From Metellina segmentata (Eukaryota > Arthropoda > Arachnida > Araneae > Tetragnathidae): DNA of 64,000 bases. Both the position numbers and the translations under genes were made by a program. This document shows positions 21,701 through 32,409 of the stretch, piece by piece. The DNA is taken from assembly GCA_947359465.1 (NCBI GenBank), contig OX375881.1, positions 74,051,914 to 74,115,913 on the forward strand, written 5' to 3'. The notes under the pieces were generated by a model. The model was not told the DNA's origin. It did not search any database and saw nothing but the letters and a program-made list of their open reading frames with translations. Position 1 is the first letter of the stretch. Each line of letters begins with the position of its first letter.

Positions 21701-24362
21701 CTAGAAACAACAGGATCTAATATGCTTATAGCTCTATTAAAATTAACTACAAAAGTATTTTTCTACTAAACTGGTAGGAATTTTTGAGCGCTTCTCAAAT
21801 ATTTTTTTTTTTGGTTTCAAATTCCTCTTCAGTGAAATAAACTAGGTATTAGTATTTTTAATTACTTATTGATAAGTAATTAAGTAAATTAATTAGGTAA
21901 AGTTGATTTCTCTTTTGGTTTCACTTGACTAATTTTTTTCTGTACTAGAATCAGTTAAACCATTTAGCTGGTCAAGTTAAACTTGTTTCAAACAGGTAAT
22001 ATTGGAATGGACAGTTGGATGACATAAGTATGTAAAAAACCCAATCAAGTTGTTAGCAGGGATTTGTTCCTTGACTATGTCTTCTTAATAAGTAGTGAGA
22101 GAAAAAAAAATGAGTGATTTATACTCTCCTTTAATATTACTTCAAGGGGATGATATGCTGTCACATATGTGTATGTAATGAGCTTTTGATTAGTTATCTG
22201 TTCACATGCATTACCCATTTAGAAAAAATTGTGCTATTTTGATGTTTCCTTCTTGGTGTTGAAATTTAAGTGGTTAGCACTATACATGCAACCAACATTT
22301 GAAGAATAGACTCACAGAAGACAGCCTATACTCTCTTTTGCATATATTTTTAATGAAATTTTTTTAAGGGACCTATTTTTGTCAGATATATGGTTTGCCA
22401 TAAGTTGTTGTGGAATTAGACATAGTCGCAGATAAAAATTTTAAAATTATTTTTCCATGGACAACCAGGTCACTTGATAGAAGTTTCATCAAAGTGAGAG
22501 AGGTCATGGACAAATCAGTGAATTGATTTGATATAGAATGACTCAAATGTTAAATAATTTAATTTCTGAATCCAAAATATTTTTAGGAAGAAAACTGAAA
22601 ATTACATTGATGACTAAGGACTTATTGAAGGGGCGACTCCGAAAAGTGCCAGCACCACGACTAATAGTCTATTATACTGAGACTCCTGCTGATCCACTAA
22701 AGACTGATTGCCGAAAAAAAATTTCTGCATGTACCTGATTGGAATGTTTGAGAGCTCCCCCAGGGTTCGATACAATGGAATCCCAGACATTTAAATAGTT
22801 GTGCAGAGTAATAGTCACACTCACACAGAACGTGTATAGAACTCTCCTCTACCATCTGATACATAATGGGTCATCTATAAAGCCCATAATGTTGAAGTGT
22901 CTATTTAGGGTACAGTGGCCACTTAGAAGGAAAATCGCGTTCCTTATTTCTTTCTGCTCAATTATAGCAGTTCCTTCGAACTATCCCAGGGAGATTGTTG
23001 ATTGAGCTTTTTAGATTGTCTTTGATCATTAAATTGAAGCCATGTATGGTAGGACTAGGCAATTAGTAAACCCTTGATAGTCCCTCTAACCACTTTGTGA
23101 GGTAGACCCAAAACAGGCTCTGGTCCAATACATGGCATATCAGATCCATGTTTTGCTAATTGGTCTGCTATTTCATTACCCATAATGACCAGGACCCAGA
23201 CAAGAGACACTTTGTTTCTCTCAGCCAGATCCTCAAGTGCATTGTGACAATCTCACACAGCTTTTGAAGAGTGACTCTGCAATGCCTTTAAGGTTACCTG
23301 GCTGTCAGAGAAGATTTTTATAACCCTACTGAGGCAGTTGTAAATACAGGCAGAGATTGCTAGAACCTCAGTCTGATATACAGTGGCCAACTTACCCAGA
23401 GAAAGATAGCCTTATTTTTTGATTAGGACAAAAAGCAATGAAATAGTGCCATGAGATGTTTTTGAACCATCTGTGTACCAAATTTCATCACCTCCTCCCC
23501 CCGCCCCCTGATCAGACCGGAAACAGATCTCCATTCCTCTCTGGTTGGAAAGATAATATTATATTTGGCTTGAAAGCAAAATTGCTTTAACATCCAATCA
23601 GATGTCATTAATAGACAGGGATCTGTGAATCTACCTGCAAATCAACATTTTTGAACATAGGCATTTCATACTGACAATTTCCTAGTGCCATGAGTTTGAG
23701 GCATTGTGAGCATGAAATTGCCTCTAGTTTAATTTGTTTATGCAGTGGTAGGAGTCCCAGAAGTAATTCCAGACTATGTGTGGAAGTGGTTCACATTGCA
23801 CTAGTAATTGCAATGTTCGCCATTCTCTGTAGAGTAGCGAAACTTCTGCACTGTCTCATAACAGGTTCTATTCCACTAGGCATTGCCACCATAAGATATC
23901 ATCAGAATGATAACCCCAGTGTATATCCAATGCACCATTTTTGGCGTTAGACCCCAGTTATTACCTATGGCACCATCTACAGGCCCAGAACACTATTTTG
24001 GCCTTGCTCATGCAGTATCGGAGACGTGAGCTCCATGTCAAGGTATTATCAAAGATAACTCCTAGATAATTAACCTCGCCTGAGTATGCAAGTGGTGTTC
24101 CAAAGAATTTTATCAAATACATATTTCGTAGCCTTATATGAGTGAAGAGGACTAGGCTAGTTTTGTTGGGGTTAACCAACAAGTTCATATCAGCACAAAT
24201 TTTCAATCTTAAAATAAATAAATTGATACTTTAAAGAAGAAAAAAATTACTCCATACTTCAACAGGTGTAGGCGGAGATGACGATGAATCTTGATCTAAA
24301 TGTTCAGGGAGAAGTGTATCATCCTCAGGTGAGGATGCACACAGCTTTAAGCAATTTCCCAT
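18626..24362 (-). CDS. RNF11: RING finger protein 11 (E3 ubiquitin ligase adaptor), three coding exons
   Basis: Joining - strand exons 24362-24258, 20572-20418 and 18797-18626 gives an exact 432-nt frame of 143 codons plus TAG. The N-terminus MGNCLK is the RNF11 myristoylation/palmitoylation signal. The middle (SQLTEDEQVKIAKRIG...LPTGIYDG) is the conserved RNF11 segment before the RING. The RING-H2 ligands are all present: C88, C91, C106, H108, H111, C114, C125, C128. WLMRSFTCPSCMEPVDAALL is almost the vertebrate sequence, and Thr124 corresponds to the Thr135 reported as an AKT site in human RNF11. In vertebrates RNF11 sits on endosomal membranes and works with ITCH, TAX1BP1 and A20 in ubiquitin editing. 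Odd point: the PPxY motif that binds WW-domain ligases is missing; the site reads RPPEPVFF. The protein is 11 residues shorter than human RNF11. A pyrimidine-rich acceptor just before the ATG implies an upstream 5' exon. Confidence 0.96.
19251..19771. mobile_element. Unclassified element in RNF11 intron 2 with 11-bp inverted ends
   Basis: The segment starts TGTACTGTACC and ends GGTACAGTACA, an exact 11-bp inverted repeat. Its interior (19370-19740) is clearly richer in G and C than the surrounding intron. The ORF at 19386-19709 has no recognisable domain. No target duplication was seen at these ends, so it could be a solo LTR (TG...CA) or a short DNA element. Confidence 0.4.
20078..20374 (-). 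mobile_element. tRNA-derived SINE in RNF11 intron 2
   Basis: Read on the - strand it starts CCGACCAACCAGTCTAGTGG and has an A-box-like TAGTGGTTGG and a B-box-like GGTTAGAATC. It ends in a short AGT-type repeat tail (20078-20095). The head resembles the full-length SINE at 51497-51824. Its head end lies about 43 bp from the exon 2 donor. Confidence 0.75.
20418..20572 (-). CDS. RNF11: RNF11 coding exon 2
   Basis: The acceptor is CTCTTGCAG|GAT and the donor is AAAGA|GTGAGT, phase 2. It encodes DRPPEPV through YDGSNKNK. This exon holds the conserved pre-RING segment and the place where PPxY would be expected. Confidence 0.95.
20640..21075. other. RNF11 intron 1, no recognisable element
   Basis: AT-rich intron sequence with no coding frame, TIR pair or SINE boxes recognised. 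Confidence 0.5.
21078..21400 (-). pseudogene. Tc1-like transposon 3' remnant in RNF11 intron 1
   Basis: The - strand reads a Tc1-type transposase C-terminus: ETAW, then a hydrophobic helix, then AHGG. It runs on to the terminal motif TGCATTTTAATTTCCAGCAG, whose complement at 21080 is preceded by TA as expected of Tc1/mariner ends. No other end or catalytic core was found, so only the 3' tail survives. Confidence 0.55.
21401..22619. other. RNF11 intron 1, no recognisable element
   Basis: AT-rich intron sequence with scattered short direct repeats (for example two copies of a TTAAAAAC.AATTGATCAAAAT motif near 21422-21475). No gene was identified. Confidence 0.5.
22620..24206 (-). pseudogene. 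5'-truncated LINE (RT C-terminus plus RNase H) in RNF11 intron 1
   Basis: On the - strand, 24206-23961 encodes a non-LTR reverse transcriptase thumb-side motif: NLLVNPNKTSLVLFTHIRL and then YLGVIFDNTLTW. Degenerate frames at about 23390-23060 match a LINE RNase H: FSDSQVTLKAL, then LAERNKVSLVWV, then GNEIADQLAKHGSD. Next comes a HVLCEC-type cysteine segment. Stops and frame breaks are frequent. The 5' half (endonuclease and most of the RT) is missing, as is usual for LINE insertions. The break at 24206 is only about 50 bp from the RNF11 exon 1 donor. The RNase H places it among R1/I/Loa-like clades, but I cannot choose one. Confidence 0.8.
24258..24362 (-). CDS. RNF11: RNF11 coding exon 1
   Basis: It encodes residues 1-35, MGNCLKLC through PPTPVE. 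The donor is GAA|GTATGG at 24257, phase 0. Upstream, two possible acceptors (TTGTAG ending at 24373 and TTTTAG ending at 24364) differ by 9 nt and stay in the same frame. Confidence 0.93.
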
Positions 24363-24375
24363 CCTAAAATATCTA

Positions 24376-25305
24376 CAAGAGAAAAGTAGTAAGTTCTTTT
24401 CAAGTTGTGGATCTGGTTCAGTATCATTTCCTCAGAACAGTCAAAAGTTTACAGATCAATGTAGTATGCCCTGGAGTTTAATGAAATGCAAATTAGTTAT
24501 TCCAAACACGTGAAAATTTTTACAAAAGAAAATTTAAGAATAACTGCAATATGTTTAAACACTTACTGCTGTCGTGCAATTCATGATTTTTATGTGACCA
24601 TTTCTAACCCTTCAAAAACAATGAACTGTAGCTATCAGAACCTTTTTAATGAGACTATCAAGGTAACATACTCAATGCTTTTAAAATTAGACGTTGTTTA
24701 ATAGTGTTTTAAGCCTGCTGGGTTCAAGATTGCATGACAGTAGTTGTGTAACAATTTTTGGTGATTAACCGACAAAAACGGCATAAACATGCAACATAAA
24801 TTCCTTAATTTTAACAAATAAAGAGTAATGAACTAAAACTTTTGAGAACATACAAATCGAAAGGCAAAAAAATTTCTGTACGCACTATGCAAATGGATTA
24901 GAACGTACAATCTAGCTGTCCTGCATTCAACTATCACATCTATCGAGAATGAAAAAGAACTTCACTATTATGTAAGTAATAATTTAAAATGAATTTTATT
25001 CCAGTGGAATGCCTATAATGGGAATTCAAAACTGGCAAAACCGCAAACAAATCTTAATCTAAGGTAAAAATCCTAAAAGGTGTAATGAGTTAGAAACTGG
25101 AAAATAAAAAACAATGCGAAAGACCTCAGAAATTAAACCATATATACGAGGAATGTTCTATGAAAGGTACGCAATACTCCACAAATTAGTGCACCACACC
25201 TTGCATTCTTATTGAAAACTGATTAAAATCTTGAAATGTAACCTCAGATTGTAAGATAAGGTGGCTGCAATGGGCATGTCACGTGTACAAAGCAAATTCA
25301 TTAGC
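24376..25305. other. RNF11 upstream sequence/intron, no gene seen
   Basis: No coding frame recognised. TATACGAGGAATGTTC near 25144-25159 resembles a mariner terminal repeat, but no partner end was found. Confidence 0.45.
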
Positions 25306-25309
25306 AAAC

Positions 25310-25950
25310 CTAACAGAATAAGACGTCTTGAGTTTGAAAAAAAGCATGTAAGCCCTTAACTTTCTAAAATTCTGTACTTTTCAGGAATTAATCAAAATTT
25401 TGTCAATGGTTTAGATGGATGAGTTATGGCATAATATCAAATAAATATCATAAAGCCAAAGTATCAAATGCAAATTAAAAATTTATGTAGAACTGCAAAA
25501 CACGGTGAAGGAAATGTAAAGGTAAGGGGTTGCATGAGTTTTTCTAGCGTATAATTTGTTTAGTTGAAGGTAACATGGATAGCTATGTTTAGCCTAGACA
25601 TTTTAAAACAAAATGTTCTTGCTAGTTCTGTGACAATGTCTCTTGGAAGACCATTTATGTTCCAACAGGACAACAATTCAAAACACATTGCAACGTTCTG
25701 TAAAGAATGATGCCTTTATCATATGTCGCAGCAACTTCACATACTATTGAAATTGGTCATGAACTGAAAAATTGCGATACCAGCAGCAAAGATAGCACGA
25801 AAAGTGCCATTCTGGACATCTGGAACAAAATTACTTCAGAAAAAAAAGATAAATCTTGTGCGAGTCAACTTGTAAGAAGTCATTATAGCAAAAGCAGGAT
25901 TGAACATTACATGATGAAACATGGAGGGGGAAAGCATTTAATGAAATAGT
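25310..25950 (+). pseudogene. Degenerate Tc1-like transposase
   Basis: Broken + strand frames read, in order, RLEFEKKHV, KHGEGNVKVRGCMSFSSV, LDILKQNVLASSVTMSLG, FMFQQDNNSKHIATF and QQLH. A degenerate WNKI and C-terminal stretch follow. This is the order of a Tc1 transposase catalytic domain. FQQDN holds the second catalytic Asp; the DLNPIE part is destroyed. There are many stops and shifts, and no clear TIRs. Confidence 0.75.
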
Positions 25951-27284
25951 TTTCACTGTATTGAGACTTTTTTGCTTTACATTTGCCACATTTTTGTGTT
26001 TTGTGAATCATGCATTAAATTGTATTAATATTTTTTGTTTAAATGCAATATAGAAACTTCAATGCGATTATGCTCATCTGTTTTTCTATTTGTATTTCTT
26101 CAATATTTATATTTTGCCAAAGATAAAGCCATTTATTTCAATAGTAAGTGCATACAAAAACTTCAATTACTGTATCTGTTCTGTGATAAGCACAGGATGA
26201 AATTATTATCCTATCTATGCCCAAAATGAGAGTGTATTTTGGAATAAAATAAATTTAAAAAGTGAGAATGTTTTTTGAGTTAAAAAACAGTGGTGATATA
26301 ATTGACCATAAGATTAAGTGCACAAGGCAGAATATAAGGGCACTTAAATTAACATAATCTAGCTGTTTAGTTATCCCTCATGTTTAAAAGAGGATTACTA
26401 AATAACATTAAACTGAACAATTTATAGTTAAATTTTGTAATACATTAAGGGTTGTCATAAGTAGGTAAGATGTGATCTGTATTGATTGAAGAATACAATC
26501 ATAACATGACGGAATAGCACTTTGTTCTACTTGTATTAAAACAAATGACTGGAATATGCTTTCAATAATAAAATTTTCTATTTTCAATGCATTGAGTTAG
26601 CACAAACTTAATTTCATTCGTACGATCAAGGTTCAAGAGGGCAAAGCACTTTTTGTTCAATGTGGTCTCATAGACTCACACGAAACAATTGAGATGTAGA
26701 AAAACTAAGCATTCAAGTGAAATAACAAAGGCTACTGTCAAGATTATCGACATGAGTAAAAATTTAAAAAATAATAAGGCAAATTCAACGTAAAATCGTT
26801 ACATTTGCTCAAGTAAGCTTTTAGCAATTAAGAATTAGTGAATATTATGTAAAACATTTTTGAAACAACAAAACACAGGCACTATTAAATGCTATTCCTT
26901 CACGTTGTTCAGGCATACAGAGACTTAACTCAGCAATTTTACTGGCCGATAACAAAATTATGATCAGAATATAATGAAAATATTGATGGCTATTATTAAT
27001 GAAATCAAAGCATTAAATGCAGTATTACAAGTTGCTGAACGGAAACAAGACACTAATATTTACCTTCTGTACACATCATAATCATGGTCAACGAAAATGC
27101 TGAAAACCAAACAAGAAAAGTCAACAAATCGACTGCGTCGGAGTCCAATCTGTCTGTCACGTGAAATGATGCCAATTCCCACAGTCGAAAAATTAAGTTT
27201 CTATTTTAATTTAAGTAGGTAGTGTATGTAGGTATTTTAGTTAACGTCGCTCTGATGCAAAATTATGGGCTATTCACGACGTTC
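25951..27284. other. Non-coding; possible 5' exon near 27060-27180
   Basis: Mostly AT-rich. At 27060-27180 the - strand has a CpG-containing stretch with a CACGTG E-box (27159-27164) that runs into a good donor (ACAGAAG|GTAAAT at 27064), so it could be a 5' UTR exon of RNF11. This is inference only. Confidence 0.25.
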
Positions 27285-27547
27285 CGGGATCAATTCCCCA
27301 ATGGTAGGATTCGAGAACAACACCACGTGATTGTGAACCATGGTCAGATAATGAGGCCAGCGCAGCCTGAGCTGGCCATCTTGACAACTACTTCCACATA
27401 GCGCCAACGTGAGTTCATTTGGAGCCAATACAGATTTATTGTGCACCATCCCCCATGTACAAAACAGTCTTTGGATGGATCTAGTTTCGAACTCGTTATC
27501 CTTCAGTTAATAATCCGCTACTCTTCCAACCGGGCTACCTAGGCCCT
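27285..27547 (-). mobile_element. tRNA-derived SINE (second head type)
   Basis: On the - strand it begins GGGCCTAGGTAGCCCGGTTG, then AGAGTAGCGGATTAT, with a B-box-like GAGTTCGAAACTAG. The tail contains the shared SINE body (CACGTTGG, the complement of the TTGTGAACCATGGTC segment, and TGTTGTTCTCGAATCC). Its body matches the SINEs at 41195, 48358, 51497 and 63640. Confidence 0.7.
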
Positions 27548-27834
27548 TTTTAGTTATGTAAAAGAGAAACTAAAAAATATATTTATCTAATATCTTGTGA
27601 ATTTGACAACAGCAAGCGATGAATATTTACATTAAAATATAGAACATTATGCCAACACTAATAGAATGCTGTATAGTGTTCTATTATTTTCCTGTTGTCA
27701 GTGTACTGACAATGTAACAAACTACAAATACTGGCTAAAACTTCAACAATGCAACAAATGAATATGCTTAATTATTCTTGTTTAAATATTATTGACATAA
27801 CAAAATAATGTACATAAATATCCATGATAGTTAC

Positions 27835-27923
27835 CTTATAGGACTTGCACGTTTCAGTGATGGCTGCTCTGCTGATTCACTGCTAGATTCGTCGAGAAAT
27901 CGCCGCGGTCTCGGCGGCTGCAT
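27835..27923 (-). CDS. Candidate 5' coding exon, possibly an RNF11 N-terminal extension
   Basis: The - strand ATG at 27923 opens MQPPRPRRFLDESSSESAEQ and 9 more residues, then reaches the donor ATAAG|GTAACT at 27834 in phase 2. The segment is CpG-rich in an AT-rich setting and looks like protein. Spliced to either acceptor before RNF11 exon 1 it continues in frame into MGNC (Arg-Met-Gly, or Arg-Tyr-Phe-Arg-Met-Gly). It could instead be 5' UTR, or the first exon of a different - strand gene. The frame also stays open upstream to 28019. Confidence 0.4.
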
Positions 27924-28009
27924 CTCGTCCGTCTTTTCTTGCGTGCCATTTTTCTTTTTCCAAGAAACAAATAGGAAATAGAAAAACTTATCATATGCAG
28001 ACTGCAGAG

Positions 28010-28680
28010 TATCGGCCAATATCAGGTCACCATCGTTTTTTGGATATTGTTTTCACAATGTCGCCAAATGTCAGTACAATATTAGAAAAAATGGCAAAAT
28101 GTTTTAATTAAAAAAAATTAGTAAGACAACAAGGTATCATTTTTTACATTATTTTAATATTATAAAAAACGGTATTTACAGTTTTCCTCATTATATAAAA
28201 CTAAACGATATCTGCCAATATCGACAGCTATCGTAATTACGACATTCGATATACACGGACATTCGAAATATTGGCCAATATTGGTAGAATGTTGGCCAAT
28301 GTTGTTGTGCTACCTGGATATTGTAAACTCTGTCTAATTCTACAAGTAAACTCTGTTTAATTCTTCTATTCAATTGAAAAATTATTTATCAAAAGAAAAT
28401 AAAAAGTAATATGGTGTAAAATTTACCGCAGATTTCAATCCTTTAAAATTTTCACTCTATCGTTAACGATCGCTGAGATAAAAAAAAAAAAAAAAACAGA
28501 AGAACGCTAGTGATAACTTTAATAGTTTCTTTTGCTTCGCTCGAATCCGTTTCTCACGAATCAAAATGAATTAATATCGTTTCAAACGAAGGTCATTCGA
28601 ATCTGTTTGCAAGCATTCAAGACGGAAAGCAAAAAAATGGCATGGTTCCAAAGGCTGACGTCAATAGTGACGTGAGGGAG
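28010..28680 (-). promoter_or_regulatory. Candidate promoter region with CCAAT and CRE motifs
   Basis: TTGGCCAAT-type palindromes occur near 28272 and 28292, with a related CGGCCAATA near 28013. The palindromic CRE TGACGTCA is at 28656-28663, and a TGACGTGA variant follows at 28668-28675. They lie upstream of the CpG-rich exon-like segment on the - strand. Motif clustering is the only evidence. Confidence 0.25.
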
Positions 28681-29052
28681 AAAAGTTCACATTTTGGTTC
28701 TTCTTCATTTGAGGGTCGAGTGACGGCACATTCCGAAGAAAGAAAGAACGGTAAAAAAAAACTATTAAGTTCATTTTTAAATGTTCTAGATTACATTTTA
28801 AAATTCGACGCGACCCAAAAATTGCAAAAATTCGGACTAACTGAGTGCCAAATTCTATTACTGTAAGTACCATAGATCCGTCAGGACTTTGCGTGCAGAA
28901 AACAAACAGATATACAAATACTTTATTTTATAATACGTATTGAGATTGTTATTGAATAATCTAAGACGGAAGTGGTAGCAAAAGTGATGTAAGCTTGTTA
29001 TGAAGTTGAGAAATGAATATCATGTAAGGATTTACGGAAAAATTACAGCACA

Positions 29053-29300
29053 TCTATACAAATAAGAATGGAGTGCTTGTACATTTTGGACCCATTTAAA
29101 GTTATAAATCCATTATGGGTCATTCTAATGCAAACTAAGTGGTTTCCACGTTTTGTATCTATGTGTCTGCCCTGCGTCCAAATGGCTGGGTATATTATAA
29201 ACTTTGCATACCTGAGTACTCACATTCATTTAGTGACTGAAAGTTACTTCGTTGCGTCAGTCCGTCTAATCATCTTATTGTTTTACGTCTGCACATTACA
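29053..29300 (+). mobile_element. Helitron 5'-end fragment
   Basis: TCTATACAAATAAGAATGGA at 29053, preceded by A, matches the 5' terminus of the full Helitron at 33767. The matching order (GGACCC, GTCTGCCCTGCGTCC, GAGTACTCACATTCATTTAG) continues for about 200 bp and then stops. No 3' end is present. Confidence 0.7.
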
Positions 29301-29304
29301 TATG

Positions 29305-29405
29305 TCATGGCCTCAAATGTCTCAAGTTGACGTGATGTGGAAGTTTGGAGAGTGGTGTGACAGCTTAGGTGTTGACCTAGTCGTCTGTTTATGTTAAATA
29401 AATAA
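29305..29405 (+). mobile_element. SINE body fragment
   Basis: Matches the body of the 51497 SINE in order: ATGGCCTCAAATGTC, TTGACGTGATGTGGAAGTTT, GGAGAGTGGTGTGACAGC, AGGTGTTGACCT. The tRNA head and tail are missing. Confidence 0.65.
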
Positions 29406-29410
29406 TAATT

Positions 29411-29695
29411 ACCAACTTTTTCAAAAATCTACTTTTATTGCAAAAATCAACCCTTATTGAATTTAAATTAAATTAAGTAAGTCTAATTATTACACTCCTG
29501 CTTCTTTAACATAAACAAAGTTCCTGCCGCTATATAATTCAATTAAATAGTACTTGGTGTTAATTTCAATCAGTCACTAAATAATAAAATCTATAACCTA
29601 TGTAGGTATTGTAATAATATAATAAAAAGAAAACATGATATCACGTTTGTTATATCGATCTTAATTTAAATTAATCTATACAAAGTTTGCTTTTC
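29411..29695. other. AT-rich stretch at the 3' side of the hAT remnant
   Basis: No coding frame. It could be the 3' non-coding region of the hAT element on the - strand, but no terminal inverted repeat was found here. Confidence 0.4.
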
Positions 29696-29699
29696 TTGC

Positions 29700-30980
29700 T
29701 TTCGCTATGGCACAAATTTTACAATTAAATTATCTTTAGGTATGGATTGAGCAATATCTTTTTCAATTGATAAAATTGCCAGGTTTGGCATTTTTTCCTG
29801 AGCTATGGTCGATCTTAGGTATATATTTTTTAGTTTTAGTTTACTAAAACTACGCTCACCTTTGGCGACACTTATGTAATAGTTTGTAGTATCTGATGGG
29901 CAGTCCAAGTGTTTGGAAATGCATCGCACCAATCATTTTTGATCCAAGACACTGAGAACATCTTTCGGTTGGCCTTGGTCTGAGTCAAAGAAATGCTTCA
30001 GGCTTAGTATTTCTTGAGCCAGGTCCACTCCAGAAATATCGCTGAGTGAATTATGAGTCAAAATATTTTTAAAATTTAAACACGATTGCTCTAACTTAAG
30101 CTTATCAACTGGTCGCTTTAAATCATACAAGAAACACCAATTTGCATTAAAAATAGACATATGTTGGAAACGTATTTCCAACGAATTTACAATTGTATCT
30201 ATCAAAGAATAGAAAACGGTGGTCTTAAAAATTTTGTTCCGAGTTTATTGGAGTTTCATCTTGAGATTCATAGTCGAACATTTTTTTTCTTCTTTGGTTT
30301 CTTGTTTTTTGAAATACTGGTGAAATTTCAGCCTTTACGGCAATTTCATTTGCTATGATTACAGATGCGTAGCCAGTATCCCTTTACAAATTGGCAACAT
30401 TTGTGTAATAGATTCGTTGCATTTAACAACTCTGTCGATTCTGATTGCAAGGATTTGCTAACAATATTTATTTGGTGCAGTAAATCATACCAAATTACAA
30501 GAATGAGCAAAAATTCACATTGATCCATGTGTTGGGCGAGAGACCTGGCTTCTGAAGCAGCAACGGGGTCAGTACTTTCCTCGTATTGTTGTTGTAGCGT
30601 ATCTCTCACTTCAGTATATTGATACTTAACAGCTTGAAGGCTTAAGGCTCTGCTTTCCCAACGTGTCACAGACTTTTTTTTAGTGAGGGCTTCTGTATGT
30701 TTTGAAATTACTTGGCATATTGTTGTGGAAGAGGAGAAAAAACAAACAGCCGTTGGACAACCCCGAACAACGACACTGATTTAACTGAAGTTTTTGCTGC
30801 GTCAGAAGCAAACAAGTTTAAGCTGTGACAGCCGCAAGTATTAAAAAAAGCCCTTGGAAATTCTCTGGTAATATGACTTTGGACGCCTCTTTGGTTCCCC
30901 GCCATATTGGCGCCATTGTCATAGCCTTCGCTCCTGCAATCATGCATGTCTAAATCATGTTGTTTTAATGTAGGTAACTA
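29700..30980 (-). pseudogene. hAT transposase (ZMYM1-like) C-terminal pseudogene
   Basis: Reading down the - strand, successive frames give KQHDLDMHDCRSEGYDNGAN, then NMAGNQRGVQSHI, RAFFNTCGCHSLNL, FGVVQRLFVF, TRWESRALSLQAVKYQ, LILVIWYDLLHQINIVSKSL and FQHMSIFNANWCFL. The hAT dimerisation segment VAKGERSFSKLKLKNIYLRS and then LAILSIEKDIA follows. This is the expected order for the RNase-H-fold core and C-terminus of ZMYM1-like hAT transposases. Frameshifts or stops near 30708, 30346 and 29933 break it, and the zinc-finger N-terminus is absent. Such proteins integrate by cut and paste; this copy cannot be functional. Confidence 0.85.
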
Positions 30981-32263
30981 ATACTACTACTACCTACCTA
31001 TTTACATTAATCATCCAGAGATCACAAAATCTGTTTGTTGTGCCATAGACGATTGCTTTTATTTCTTACTTACCTAAATAAAAACAAAAAGTAATGAATG
31101 TGGTAGGTATTTACACCATTTATAAGTCGACAAAACGAAACTCTCAAACCAAACGAAACACGCATGTGTGCGTTCCCTGAACTCCTAATTTGACTTGCTA
31201 CAAACAATGCAAGTGTGCTCCGCCACCTCGCAGCGCAAGAAGCGTCTCAATCCCATGATAGTACTTTACGCAAGTCCAATTTGATTGGCTAGTTTCACGG
31301 GCTTGGCTTCACTTGGATATCTCGCCAATCTGATTGTTGCAGTAACCATTTGATTTTGAATATGCGCGTTGTTTCGTAGAAATACAATACATACACAAGC
31401 GCCTCAGCGTACAGCGTAAGTGTCCGACAAGTTGACTCTGATTTGCTCCTCATTTTCATATATATGTTGTATGGTTGTTGTTAGTAGTATTTCTTGCAAA
31501 CTTATATTAAAGGGTACTTATACTTTAAAGAGCTTCTTTTCGTGAAGCAACGATGGCCTAACGGCTAAAGTCACCCACATTCAGATTAGCGTCGGCAGCG
31601 GAGGATGACTAACCCAGCTGGCGGAAAACTTTTTAGATCCTCCAAATTATTTTTAAAAAATTCAAATTTAATTCCTTTTCATTCTAATTTACTTTTCCCA
31701 ATTTTTAATACCCTTTTTATATTTTTCCAAGCTTCCGTTGATTTTACATAAATAATCTAAGAACCACTCCTGAACTCACTACCAACTGATATTTTTCCGC
31801 CCCTCTGCCGTCCCCTTTGCTTTAGGATGATGGTGTCGTATCCACCGCTGGCTTAGGACCATTCTGATGTAACAAAAAGCATACATAAAACACTAACTTG
31901 TATAATTATTAACTTTTTTTATAAAAGGATACAATTTTCGGCTCCCACCTCTACCCACCCATAGCCATGGGTCTGAAAAGAAAAGAAGAAAGCACAAAGG
32001 AAGTGATAAATCGCCAACAGAAGAATTCTCATGACTATGTATCTAGGTCATGTGATCCAATTAGCCAATCAAGTTGGACTTGCGTAAAGTCCTATCATAG
32101 GATTGAGGGGCCTGTGCAGCGCAGCCCCGCGCCTCTCAAAAAGCGTCATCAAAATTTTATTTTTCGCTTGAAATTGTTTTTTTTTGCATTTGGCATTTTG
32201 GAGCCCCTTGCTACCCGGCGCCTAGAGCGACCGCTCCTCTCGCTCTACCTAGGGCCGGTTCTG
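30981..32263 (-). mobile_element. Probable 5' non-coding part and terminus of the hAT element
   Basis: At 32210-32263 the - strand reads CAGAACCGGCCCTAGGTAGA and then GCGGTCGCTCTAGGCGCC. Ends of ZMYM1-type hAT elements typically look like this (CAGnnCCGGCCCTAGG). An inverted pair lies inside: 31218-31300 and 32070-32145 are complementary copies of a roughly 75-bp sequence (ATTAGCCAATCAAGTTGGAC and onward). The N-terminal coding part is missing. The TIR partner was not found. Confidence 0.45.
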
Positions 32264-32409
32264 GTGGTGTTAGTTAACTACCTAACTACCTACATCTTTG
32301 CGAAACATAAGCATTTTCAGAATATTTAGGACTGACGATATAAAGAGAATAAAGCATTCAATTTTGCATTAGAGGAAAGGAGATTTAAGTATTTTAAGTC
32401 CAATAATGC

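Noticed and set aside
25144..25175. Mariner-like tip TATACGAGGAATGTTC
   Set aside because: No matching inverted partner within reach.
31549..31640. tRNA-like sequence (GATGGCCTAACGGCTAAAGTCA)
   Set aside because: No acceptor stem pairing or B box that I could confirm; not a tRNA gene and not clearly a SINE.
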